From Heliocybe sulcata (taxonomy: Eukaryota; Basidiomycota; Agaricomycetes; Gloeophyllales; Gloeophyllaceae): 64,000 nt of DNA. This document shows positions 34,246-46,263 of the stretch, in pieces. The notes below the pieces were generated by a model that had not been told where the DNA came from, ran no database searches, and worked only from the letters and a program-made list of their open reading frames with translations. Position numbers and translations under genes: made by a program. Within the stretch, counting starts at the first letter, position 1, and the number at the start of each line of letters is the position of its first letter. The stretch is from positions 1 to 64,000 of the forward strand of contig ML213542.1 in NCBI GenBank assembly GCA_004369045.1, in the 5' to 3' direction.

Positions 34246-35759
34246 ATGTCTATCGACGCCGTGCCAGCTCGCCGCCGCCGCCACTCGGGCTCTAATGCCG
34301 CCGAACTTAATTTTCTCTCCCACTTGTCCTCTGCCATCCTCCCCCCGCCTCGCCCCAAATCGACACCCATCGAGGAGCCCCCGCTGCAACGCATCCGCAG
34401 GAGCAACTCGGACACGGAAGATTCGGAGACGGAGAACCACAAAAAGATGGACTACGAGGACGATTTGAACGACGGCAGCAGCAGCGACTCTGGCGCCAGC
34501 TCATCCTCCGGCAGCAGGCAGCAGCAGACTGCAGCGAAACCGCAGAATGCTGAGGCACGGCCAACGAAGCCGTTACCACGCAAAACGTCGCAGACAAACA
34601 CAAACAGCCCCCTCCCTCAGGTCGCGAACCCGCACATGCTCCCCGTGCAACACACCGTGGCCAAAGGCGCCCAACAGCGCAAGCTCTACGTTATTCTCGA
34701 GCAAGCCTGCCTCGAGGCTTACCGCGTTAGCAGCGGCGGCAAGGGCAGGGGCGGTCGTGGTGATGAGGGTGTCAAGTACGCCCTCCTCAACTGCGACGAT
34801 CACCAGGGCATCCTCGCAAAGATGGGTAGGGACATCGCCGACGCTCGGCCGGATATCACACACCAGGTGAGCCTCAGTCCTTACTTCCGAGCATTTTCTT
34901 CAGGTTGGGATGCCTCGGCCTTCTTTCAGTATAGCCTTTCGCATTGGCCAACTTACTGACATTCGTCGACAGTGCCTCTTAACGCTCCTGGATTCGCCTC
35001 TTAACAAGGCTGGGTTACTACAAATATACATCCACACAGCGAAGGGCGTGCTGATCGAAGTCAACCCCCACGTACGCATCCCACGGACGTTCAAGCGCTT
35101 CAGCGGGTTGATGGGTAAGTTGATCTTCAATCCACCCATGTCTGTCGGAGCGATGGTGCTGCGCCTGCCAAGTACCCTTACTCTGTGGACTTGGGTGAAA
35201 TTCACTCCCGGTTGCCTTCGCCTTGATTATCTTACGTACTGATCATCTTGCTCTGCTCTTTCGCAGTTCAATTGCTCCACAAACTCTCCATTCGAGGCGT
35301 AAACGGGTCAGAGAAGCTGCTCAAGGTCATCAAGGTCAGTTGCGTGCCACATATCCTGTCCTCGTCCTCATTGTCTCCTGCAGAACCCTGTAACAGACCA
35401 CCTCCCGCCAAACACCATCAAAATCAGTACGTATCCCCTCCTGAGTCCACATCTACTCCTTGCTGACCATACTCACAGCGCTGTCCGGCGACGCCCCCAC
35501 CGTCCGCCTCTCCTCCTACCTCCGCTCGCTACCCGAAACGCATTCAGCCGCGATCTTCGTCGGTGCGATGGCAAGGGGCAAGGACGACTTTGCGGACGCC
35601 GTCGCCGACGAGAAGATCTCGGTGAGCAACTACCCGCTCAGCGCCTCTGTGGCGTGCGGCAAGGTGCGTTATCCAGTTCCAGATGACCGTTGTAGTTCTG
35701 TATCTGATAAGACTGCATAGTTCTGCTGCGCGCTCGAGGAGATGTGGGACATCATCTGA
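34246..35759 (+). CDS. EMG1: rRNA pseudouridine N1-methyltransferase Nep1/Emg1
   Basis: A SPOUT-family enzyme that methylates a hypermodified pseudouridine of 18S rRNA and is needed for 40S subunit assembly in the nucleolus. Six exons (34246-34866, 34973-35114, 35267-35334, 35384-35426, 35479-35663, 35721-35759) give 365 residues in phase. The catalytic domain begins at about residue 146 with [16 protein letters not shown] and continues with [60 protein letters not shown] and [14 protein letters not shown]. It ends [12 protein letters not shown], a close match to the usual C-terminus. The first 145 residues are a disordered Ser/Asp-rich, basic-then-acidic extension absent from yeast Nep1. The sequence reads as intact. 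Confidence 0.93.
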
Positions 35760-36283
35760 GCCCTGCGCTATCTTTGGACTCCCACTCGACGTCACTTGGT
35801 GCTCAGATCTCCCTATCGCTTTTCTAATATTGGTCAACAGTCGTCTCGGTCTGGTCGGGTCCCCCACCAAAACCCACACTCTTTCACTCACTCACCTGAT
35901 CTCGGCTTCATTCACCGGTTTCATCATCATATCATCAGTTGCATTCAACCTGCACATGTACAACGCCACCGCTGACGACCCCCGCATGATGCGTAATCAA
36001 CTTGCGCCCTCATCTATCTGTCTACCTGCTGCTTGTATGTAAAAGATGGATTGTACTAGTCTGGTAGTTAAAACGAAAATGCAGCAAAAACATTGAATAA
36101 ATGGTTGTGGGAGCGGCGACTCCTGCGCCTGGAGTAAACGCAAAGGCAGTGATCGGTTGATTGCAGCCGAAGTGCCTGAACCGAGAAAGTGGTGGATTGC
36201 TGGCACATAGGAGTAACGTTACTCTTCGCCACCACTGCTGCTTTCCGACTTATCTCTTGAATAATCCCTCTAATTTCACTGCT
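35760..36283. other. Intergenic, Nep1 to Sec14
   Basis: About 520 bp with no gene; presumably holds the Nep1 3' region and the Sec14 promoter. Confidence 0.6.
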
Positions 36284-37316
36284 ATGGCTGAACCAGCGAG
36301 CGCGAGCCCGATGCCAGAGGGCGTCACTGACCCAAACTACAAGCCCCAGCCAGGCCGCCTCGGCAATCTGACCGTGTCGCAGCAACACGCGCTCGAGACG
36401 TTCAAGAAGGAGCTGCAGGCAGAGGGCCACTATGTGCCGGAGCGGATGGACGATGCGATGCTGCTCAGGTGCGTCCGGCTTGAAGAGGGGGGCGGTGGTT
36501 TATGAGGGGGTTTACTGTGTGCTAATGGGAGGGGCGACAGGTTCTTGAGGGCACGCAAATTTGATGTGGCGAAATCGAAGGCGATGTTGCTTGCTGCTGA
36601 GCAGTGGAGGAAGGATTTTGGCGTCGACGATATTGTCAAGTATGTATAGCGCCTGAGCGGGTGTCCGACATAGTGCTCACTCCCCGCAGAAACTTTGACT
36701 TCAAGGAGAAGGAAGAGGTGGACAAGTACTACCCCCAGTGCTACCACAAAATAGACAAGGCGAGCACTCCGAGTACTACGACCCCTTTATACTGACTCCC
36801 CCGCAGGACGGCCGGCCAGTGTACATCGAGCGCCTCGGCAAGCTCGACATTAAGGCCCTCTACTCCGTCACCACAATGGACCGCCAGGTTAAGCGGCTCG
36901 TCTACGAGTACGAAAAGTTCCTAACCGACCGCCTCCCGGCGTGTTCCAAGGCGGTCGGGCACCCTGTCGAGACGTCCTGCACGATCCTCGACCTCAAGGG
37001 CGTCTCGGTTACCTCCTTCTGGAAGGTCAAAGATTACGTCTCCCAGGCGTCATCGATCGGCCAGAACTACTACCCCGAGACCATGGGCAAGTTTTATATT
37101 ATCAACTCGCCGTGGGGGTTCTCGACCGTGTGGAACGCGATCAAGGTGTGGCTGGACGAGGTGACGGTGTCGAAGATTGATATACTGGGAAGCAACTATT
37201 TGGACAAGGTCCTTCTGCAGATTCCCCCAGAGAACTTGCCGAAAGATTTGGGTGGGAAGTGCGAGTGCCCTGGCGGGTGCTCGCTGAGCGATGCGGGGCC
37301 CTGGAACCCGCAGTAG
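36284..37316 (+). CDS. SEC14: Sec14-like phosphatidylinositol/phosphatidylcholine transfer protein
   Basis: Sec14 exchanges PI and PC between membranes and keeps the Golgi competent for vesicle budding. Four exons (36284-36468, 36541-36639, 36690-36759, 36807-37316) give 287 residues, close to yeast Sec14 at 304. The CRAL-TRIO-N part has [20 protein letters not shown] and [16 protein letters not shown]. The lipid-binding lobe shows [24 protein letters not shown]-like [40 protein letters not shown] and [20 protein letters not shown], all in order. It ends [18 protein letters not shown], as in its homologues. The third intron (36760-36806) uses GC, not GT, at its 5' end; no GT alternative keeps the frame. 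Confidence 0.95.
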
Positions 37317-37539
37317 GGGGAGGGGGAGATAGAGAGCATATCTTCTAACACAAGAGCTTATTGGTTGTTGCGTATTTCTTGGACACTCTGCGCTACGCTA
37401 CCGTAAACTGTAGAAAATATACCTTAATTGCGACGAGCTGCATCGAGCCTTCAATCCAGGTATTGGCAGAGGGGTGAGGTTATGATAAGCCAGTACGAGT
37501 CGAAGGCAAAGCGTACAATATTGATCGCCGTAGACCAGA

Positions 37540-38563
37540 TTACACCTTCCTCCCCTTCTCTTTTGCCCACTCCCGCAACTCCTTCTCAAACCGACCTAGT
37601 ACTTCCTCCACGGTAGTCACCTGTCCGAATGCCTCCACAAACTGGCCTTCGGGATCCATCAAGTACACAAAAATCGAATGGTCCACGAGGTAATCGTCGC
37701 CGGGCTTCGTCCCTGGAGGGGTGCTGAAGTAGACGCGGTAAGCCTTGCATGTTGCCTTGACGTCCTCGTACGAGCCTGTCAGGCCGACGAAGCGCGGGTG
37801 GAAGTCGGTGAGGTACTTGGCGATTTGACATGGTGAGTCGCGCGCGGGGTCTACGGAGAGGAAGACGGGCTGCACAATCGGACCATAGGTGGACTCTGCC
37901 AAGTGCATACGGACTGAGCTAATTCCTTGAAAACTCGAGAATGCGCAAACCTATTTTGTCGACGATCGTCGTCATTTTATCTAGCTCGGCAGGACAGATG
38001 TCCGGGCAGTTCGTGAAGCCGAAGTAGAGGAGCGTCCACTTGCCGAGCAGGTCCTTGTCCGTGAAGGGCTCGCCTTTGTGGGTCATGAGCGAGAAGGGCC
38101 CGCCGACGTGTGCGCGGCCGTATTGTCGGCTTTCAAGCTCCTTCTCTGCAGTGTGGCGACTTGAGGGTGCGATAGAGGAGAGAATGAGGTGCAGACGCAC
38201 GCTTTTGCTCGAGCAACTTTTGTTTCTCATGCCGGAAGTACATGAACAATCCCGTACCGACTGCGACGAATAGGATAGCAGCCTTTGGGGTGAACACCTA
38301 GAAAAACGTATCGTCAGTCGCAGATGCCTCGAACATACAAGATAGAAACATACCCCCACAGCAGCCCTATCCCGTGCTCCAGACGGGGTCTGCTGCGACA
38401 TCCCCGAATAACATCTTGATCCACGTAGAGACAGTCTACTGGGTCCAGCGCTAGATATTTTAGTAGTGCGCTGACATGTCGTCGCGAGTGTCCGCAAGCG
38501 TAGCACTCTTGAACGTTGTAGAGAGTGCTGTCTGAGAGCGGAGAGAAGGGAAGACACCTGCAT
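37540..38563 (-). CDS. SCO1: SCO1/SenC-type copper chaperone of cytochrome c oxidase
   Basis: SCO1 inserts copper into the CuA site of cytochrome c oxidase in the mitochondrial inner membrane. Four exons (38563-38354, 38297-38201, 38145-37951, 37895-37540) give 285 residues. The first exon is Arg/Ser/Leu-rich with no acidic residues early on, as a mitochondrial presequence should be. A single span, [16 protein letters not shown], precedes the thioredoxin-like domain: [20 protein letters not shown], the copper-binding CPDIC pair, [12 protein letters not shown] and the ligand histidine in [12 protein letters not shown]. Convergent with Sec14 and divergent from act2. Confidence 0.95.
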
Positions 38564-39163
38564 GTGGCCGGCGCGTTCCTCTCGACGCGACTTGCTCCTT
38601 GTCCGTTACGGTTTCCAGACTGTTAATCTCATCCGTCTAGCCACGACTCTGCTCTTCTTAGGCTCGAGTGCAAGTTTCTACCGACTGCGGAGGATGTTTC
38701 ACCCCCAACTGCAACTATTCGGAAAGCTGCTCTCTGCCGGCCCTAACTGCTGCGACATATCTGTGGATACGAATGTCTCCGATGATCCAGGACATTCGTA
38801 TCCAAAGATATAGATATCTAGCATCACGCGCAGAGCCAAGAGACACTTGTGTACACCGAAATAACCTTGAAACACGCTCGCAGCAGTTAACTCCCCGGTT
38901 TCCGACTATATGCCTGTGATTCCGGAGTTAAGCAGCACAGTCATCCTTGAGATTTACTCGTTCAAGAAATATGCGATGCTCCTCTCGTATGCTCACTTTT
39001 GCTCGTCCGTAGACGTTATGTCCGGGGCGGGGCTGCGACGCAGCGAGAAGGGACATGAAGGAGGTGAAGGACGGTATATAAATGTCGGGACGTTGGAGGG
39101 AGACGGACAACTACCAGTTAACTAGCATTTTGCGCCGCAGACGGACCACGAATAAGACTCAAG
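38564..39163. promoter_or_regulatory. Divergent promoter region, SCO1 / act2
   Basis: A 600-bp spacer between start codons. TATATAAA at 39075-39082 lies 82 bp before the act2 ATG and is a good TATA box for that gene. Nothing comparable is seen on the SCO1 side. Confidence 0.6.
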
Positions 39164-40663
39164 ATGGACGACGAGATCTCTGCGATTGTAAGTAGTGTTT
39201 TACAGCTATGTGCCTGAGCTAATCCTGATCAAGGTGATTGACAATGGCTCCGGAATGTGCAAAGCTGGATGTAAGTGGCACTCCACGTATCGGTAACTAC
39301 ATCTACTAACTTTTATCTTCCAGTTGCCGGTATGCTACTCCGTGCAAGATTGTGCATGGATAATATTCTAATGACTGTACTCTAGGCGATGATGCACCTC
39401 GTGCAGTGTTCCCGTATGCCACCGTCATTGCTTAATTCTCCTCGTGATTCTAAGGATTCTACAGGTCCATCGTAGGCCGTCCCCGCCACCAGGGTGTGAT
39501 GGTGGGTATGGGCCAGAAAGACTCTTACGTTGGGTACGCCCCCTTCAGATCTTGCCTCCATCCATGCCTGACATGTACCGCTAGGGACGAAGCTCAATCC
39601 AAACGCGGCATCCTCACCCTCAAATACCCCATCGAGCACGGCATCGTCACTAACTGGGATGACATGGAGAAAATCTGGCACCACACCTTCTACAACGAGT
39701 TGCGTGTTGCACCGGAGGAGCACCCTGTTCTCCTCACTGAGGCACCGCTCAACCCGAAGGCCAACCGCGAGAAGATGACGCAGATCATGTTCGAGACATT
39801 CAACGCGCCCGCATTCTATGTACAGATCCAAGCCGTCCTATCGCTCTACGCCTCAGGCCGCACGACAGGTATAGTACTTGACTCCGGGGATGGGGTCACG
39901 CACACTGTACCAATCTACGAGGGGTTCGCGCTCCCGCATGCTATTATGCGTCTCGACCTCGCCGGACGTGATCTTACTGACTACATGGTGAAGATTCTCT
40001 CTGAGCGGGGTTACCAGTTCCGTACAAGCGCAGAGCACGAGATCGTCAGGGATATCAAGGAGAAGATGTCCTACGTTGCGCTTGATTTCGAGCAGGAGCT
40101 TCAGACGAGTGTGCAAAGTAGCGCTGTGGAGAGGAGCTACGAGCTTCCCGATGGGCAGGTCATCACGCTTGGGGCCGAGAGGTTTAGGGCGCCTGAGGCG
40201 TTGTTCCAGCCGAGTATGCTCGGGTTGGAGGCGCAAGGAATCCATGAGACGACGTGAGTATCTTGCAATTATGTGGTCTATCTCGTGTCTTTAATCCACC
40301 GCGTGTCAGATATAACTCTATTTTCAAGTGCGACCTGGACATCCGGCGCGACCTCTACGGTAACGTCGTCCTGTCAGGCGGTTCCACCATGTTCCCTGGC
40401 ATCGCCGACCGCATGCAGCGGGAACTTACTGCTCTAGTTCCGTCGAGTATGAGGGTCCGTCTCTGCTACAAACTCTCACAATGAGCAGACTTCTGATATA
40501 GAGCTGTTTCCAGGTCAGGATAGTGGCGCCGCCGGAGCGGAAGTACTCGGTCTGGATTGGGGGTTCGATCTTGGCGTCGTTGTCGACCTTCCAGAATTTG
40601 TGGTGCTCGAAGCAGGAGTATGATGAGTCGGGTCCGGGGATTGTGCACAGGAAGTGTTTCTGA
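39164..40663 (+). CDS. act2: Actin, second paralog (act2)
   Basis: A structural ATPase that forms F-actin. Eight exons (39164-39187, 39234-39270, 39324-39329, 39386-39413, 39465-39533, 39585-40253, 40310-40454, 40514-40663) add up to 376 codons, exactly 375 residues as in conventional actin. Signature blocks include [60 protein letters not shown] and [20 protein letters not shown]. Compared with the neighbour at 44147 it has scattered substitutions (for example Q for A in AFYVQIQAV, and [15 protein letters not shown]). It also has one extra intron, between exons 7 and 8. Agaricomycetes such as Schizophyllum and Suillus have two actins; this looks like the more diverged, usually weaker one. 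Confidence 0.95.
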
Positions 40664-41857
40664 GTTGCGGGGATGGAGACGTGGAGCAGTCGTGCTGTTT
40701 GTTACGACATTGCAGTATGTGATATGAACGATGTTGCACCGGTTGGAATGCACTGGCCGGCCGTGGGCCCTGGCACTATGGGTACGGCTGCATGCAAAAC
40801 CAGGATGCAACAGTGTATGGGCAATGACTATTGATACGTGTCTGCCTGCATGCGCAAATCCAGTATCGTGCGCGTGGGCTCGCCTGGAGGAACTCAAGTG
40901 CGTCAGACCGACCGTGTCAGGCCGTTCGCCCGTCTCTCGTCTCCGGCGACCAACCCAAGACCCTTCTACTCCTCTTCCTCCTTCGCAGCAAGCTGCTTCT
41001 TAGATAGTGCCTTCATACGGCGCATGTAGCTTCATCCACAGTCTCAACACGCTGCTCGGACGGAAATTGGCGAGGACACTCACTCTTCCCATTGACACCT
41101 ACCCAATCCCGTGCTATCAAACACTGAGACCCTCGCAATCTGACAGTACGAACTCACTTCTCATACGCATGCCGCTCGTGCGCGCACTCCCAGGGCAAGT
41201 AGTACTGCTCCTTCCGACAAACGTTCAGCGGGATCAAAAGCCTGTCTCACGTTCAAGAGCTTGTATGGTGTCCAGGACTTCCGGACACTCACGCAGAACA
41301 TTGATCTCTCCAGCCCAGTGGGACCTTGTGCGCTTTCAGCTCTTCTTGGGAAGCAGTATTAGAGGAGGCCATGGTGGCGGAAGTATAGAACGTCGAGTTA
41401 CAATACACCCGGCATCTGCCGGACTAGTAGTGACTGGTCAAAGCCTCTCGCAGATGCAGACTCTCTACTTGAAAGATCACTTTCTAGAGATATGACTGTA
41501 CGCTACTTTCGAAACGTAGCATGCGGACATGGCTTGGTCTCGCTAGAAACTCTTGATGTCCGATAGTACGACGGTTACGCATCACGGAAGACTACGCCTC
41601 ACGGAAGACGGAGCAATGCGCGGGTTACCCAAGGAATAAAACATCAAAGGGATGTTGTTAGTTTACGAGGAGAGTGCACTACTCATAATCCACGGCGCAT
41701 TGACTTGCATGAGCTGGGAAAGACTTCTAATAAGTGCCTTACCTGTAAATTCGGCACCTTAATGAATATCCCGGAATCACGCTAGGATGCAACGAAAACA
41801 GCGCTTGCAATAAAAAAGAACAGACGTAAAAACCTACAACCACATGTCATACTAGTA
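40664..41857. other. Intergenic, act2 to Rpn10
   Basis: About 1.2 kb between convergent genes. Short overlapping frames only; no family recognised. Confidence 0.55.
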
Positions 41858-43076
41858 TCACTTCTTTTGCTGCTCCTCCTGCTCCCCTTGCATACTCATC
41901 TCAATAGCCCGCGCAATCGCCTCCTCCTCGCTCATCTCCTCGTCCTCGCCTTCCCCATGGTCGTGCATCTCGACATCCTGCTCCTGCTGTTCACTCATCG
42001 CTAGTGCCTGCTGGAGCATGGCATCCTCTTCGTCGTCCGTCGGCTCCGCAGACACGGTCGTTGCTGTTGGCGCGGATGCGGGTGCGGAGGGAGCCGAAGG
42101 TTGTTGGGTGGCGGCTTGAGCGGCTTGCCGGGCTTGTTCCTCTTCCATGGACATACGTAATGCCTGTGCAGAGAGAGTTAGAGTTAGAAGAGAGGTGAGC
42201 AGGAACGTGGACATACCATGGCCAATTCGGGATCCAGAGTTGGGTCGACGCCGAATTCGAATTGATTGCTTCCGCCGCCGCCTTCTCCGCCTGCACCACC
42301 GTCTGCCATAGGTTCTGGCATGCCACGGTCGGCAGCAAGTATTGCAGATGATATGATAATGTCGCTGAGAAGGTGGGGCCCTGGTGGGACCACAACAAGA
42401 TGTCTGCGCACACCACATAAGCACCTTTCCAACGGTAGGCTCGATGACACTCACGAGTTATCCCCACTCGACGCTGCATCTACAAACGCCTTCAACACAT
42501 TCCCTGTTCCCTCTACGCCCTCCTCAATCGCGTCCCCGAACGCCACAACGTCCACTGCGACGTTGTTCTTCTTTAGCTTCTTCGCAAGCCGGACCATGCC
42601 CTTCTCGTCCGCTGCGGCGCCTTCTAGTGGCGATCCGACGAATAGGATGATGCGTTGACGGAGGTTCTTGTTCTGCCTGTGCTTGAGAGCAAGCTGGGCA
42701 ATGTTCAGTGCGGTTGGGATATCGGCGGATCCGCCAAGCTTGCCAGTTGTCTTGTGGATACCTTGTAGAATATGACCGATGTCTCTCGAGTGCGTTACGA
42801 GGACTTCAGGCCTGGTTGTGCGATCGAACATGGAATGACCAGCGTTAGCCCGTAGAGTATTGGGATGCGGGCATGCTATAAAGAATGCCCAAGAAGTACG
42901 CACCCTTTGGCAGCCATAGTCATCAATCCAACCGAGCTCTCCGGATTTGAATCCACCTTCGTCTGGAAGATCGTAGTGACCGCGTCCGTCTGGGCTTGGA
43001 ACCGCGTAGGCTGATAATCGCCATTCCGCATGTACTCGGAGTTGTCAATTATCATTAATGTTGCTTCCAGAGGCAT
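41858..43076 (-). CDS. RPN10: 26S proteasome ubiquitin receptor Rpn10
   Basis: Rpn10 captures ubiquitin chains at the 19S regulatory particle. Four exons (43076-42904, 42811-42455, 42403-42217, 42163-41858) give 340 residues. The N-terminal von Willebrand A domain starts [20 protein letters not shown] and includes [47 protein letters not shown] and [11 protein letters not shown]. Three ubiquitin-interacting motifs follow: [32 protein letters not shown] and [16 protein letters not shown]. Yeast Rpn10 has one such motif and the human protein two, so three is at the high end. It sits between the two actin genes on the opposite strand. Confidence 0.96.
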
Positions 43077-44146
43077 CTTGCAGTCCTACTATTCGTCCAC
43101 AAGTTGCAGCAAGTGTAGAGACAGAAAAGTAAAGGACAAGCGTAGTGCAAGACGAGGGACTTAACGCGAAACGGATGGAAATGACGCGTCGCGCGTGTGT
43201 TTGGTTTGCTTTGGCGGCTGCTGCTTGTGGCGCGGATTCCAGCTTGCCACATCGACCGCATCTACCAAGTTCTCGGGAAAGCCGAGGAAAGAAACAAGAA
43301 AGAAAACCAGAAGACCCAAGCTTCTCCTCATATTACAGGTACGATGCCGTATTTTGGCCGCGATTTCCTTCTGTATCCCCTGATCCAGGCCATAGCCCGT
43401 ATATGGGCCTATGCATGGTTTCTTACACTTGACATCCCTGAATCAGCCAAGGGTCAACCTGAGAGCACCGACCGCAATCGACCTTAGCTAATTAGTCCAG
43501 GTTCTTTTTGCTGCTGTCCTGGCAAGCGCAGGCAGACTCTAGCGAGCATTTGTTTCATCTCGCTGGCAGACTCGTTTCAAGTGGATCCACCTATAACTAG
43601 GAATGCAATGTGCATCGTGTCTGGGAAAGACTGAAGCGTCGGCGCATATTCAGCAACTCATCCCTCTAGAAATAGTACCGCAGCATCATGATCAATCATT
43701 TATTTGCGAGACATGGCAGATATGAATCCATGCCTTCACCGTCATGCCCAGTCTTTAATTAGCGCCGGCACCCAGAGTGCCCGGAGTCCGGCAGAGAAGG
43801 GTCCAAATCAGAAATGGGGTGGTTCCGGGGACCTGCCCTAAATAAAAGTGGGATCGGATAACCGACAACACTCCTGACCGTCACCACCCTCTGCCCTACC
43901 TTACCCTCGAGCTCATCGTCAAGGTCAGTGTCCAGAGCCCTCTCGTACTCGTGCTCGATGCTGACGCCGGGATCTGTCGTTGCCTCCCATGCTGTGCTTG
44001 CTGCGCATACGTATACCTGTGCCGGTTATCTTGATCGCACTATATAAACCGCTTCGGGCTATCTTGTCACAATCTTGTCTCTTGGCCCTGCAGCTCTAGG
44101 ATCCCTCTTGTCTTTTCTCTTCTACTTTACGAATTAATCTCTAGCC
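43077..44146. promoter_or_regulatory. Divergent promoter region, Rpn10 / act1
   Basis: A spacer of 1.07 kb. TATATAAA at 44041-44048 lies 99 bp before the act1 ATG, followed by a CT-rich stretch (TCTTTTCTCTTCTACTTTAC), a common pairing in strongly expressed fungal genes. No gene seen. Confidence 0.6.
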
Positions 44147-45603
<1,457 letters not shown>

Positions 45604-46263
45604 ACGATCTAGTAGAGGGTGGTGTTGGCATGGTTTCTATTACGCTACGATACGTTACATACGTGCATGGTTCAGCTTTGTTCCTCTCTCCGATTAGCGC
45701 CCTTTCCTTCGCATACTTTTAGTTGTTACTTCGAGAAGAGAATAAAAAGCAGGAATTGTAATGGATTTCGTGGAGATTGTATGTAGCGGACATTAGAATC
45801 ATAAAAGCCTACCCAAACTACCGATTTAAGTGTGAGCGGGACTTCTTTGCACTGCTCTTGCTGGTATCGCATCATTGTTCTGCCCGTACACTGCGTTCCA
45901 GAATTTACCCCGACCTTAGTCTGGTTACCAGAGTGCGCTTGTGATCACTGCCATCATCGATATTTGCGACGCATGTATGTGCCTTCGCCGTACTCAATCT
46001 CTCTGCTTTATGTTGTATGCGCTGTATTGCCCGAGGCAGGCCAGAAGGCCAGAGCATATGACTTACGCAGCTACAGCTATATGTGAGGAGGCGAGTTCGA
46101 GTTCACACATAACACAGAAAGCACTTCTCGAAGATCTTAAGACATATAGGCGGCCCGTCTCCCTGCCAGCGAACTGCGTCAGCTGGACAAAGGCGTGATT
46201 CATTTATCCCACCCAGCAGCATAAAACGGTGTCGATGGCGTAGGTACCCTCGACGGCGGCAAA
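45604..46263. other. Intergenic, act1 to GH78
   Basis: Holds the act1 3' region and the promoter of the secreted enzyme. No gene recognised. Confidence 0.55.
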
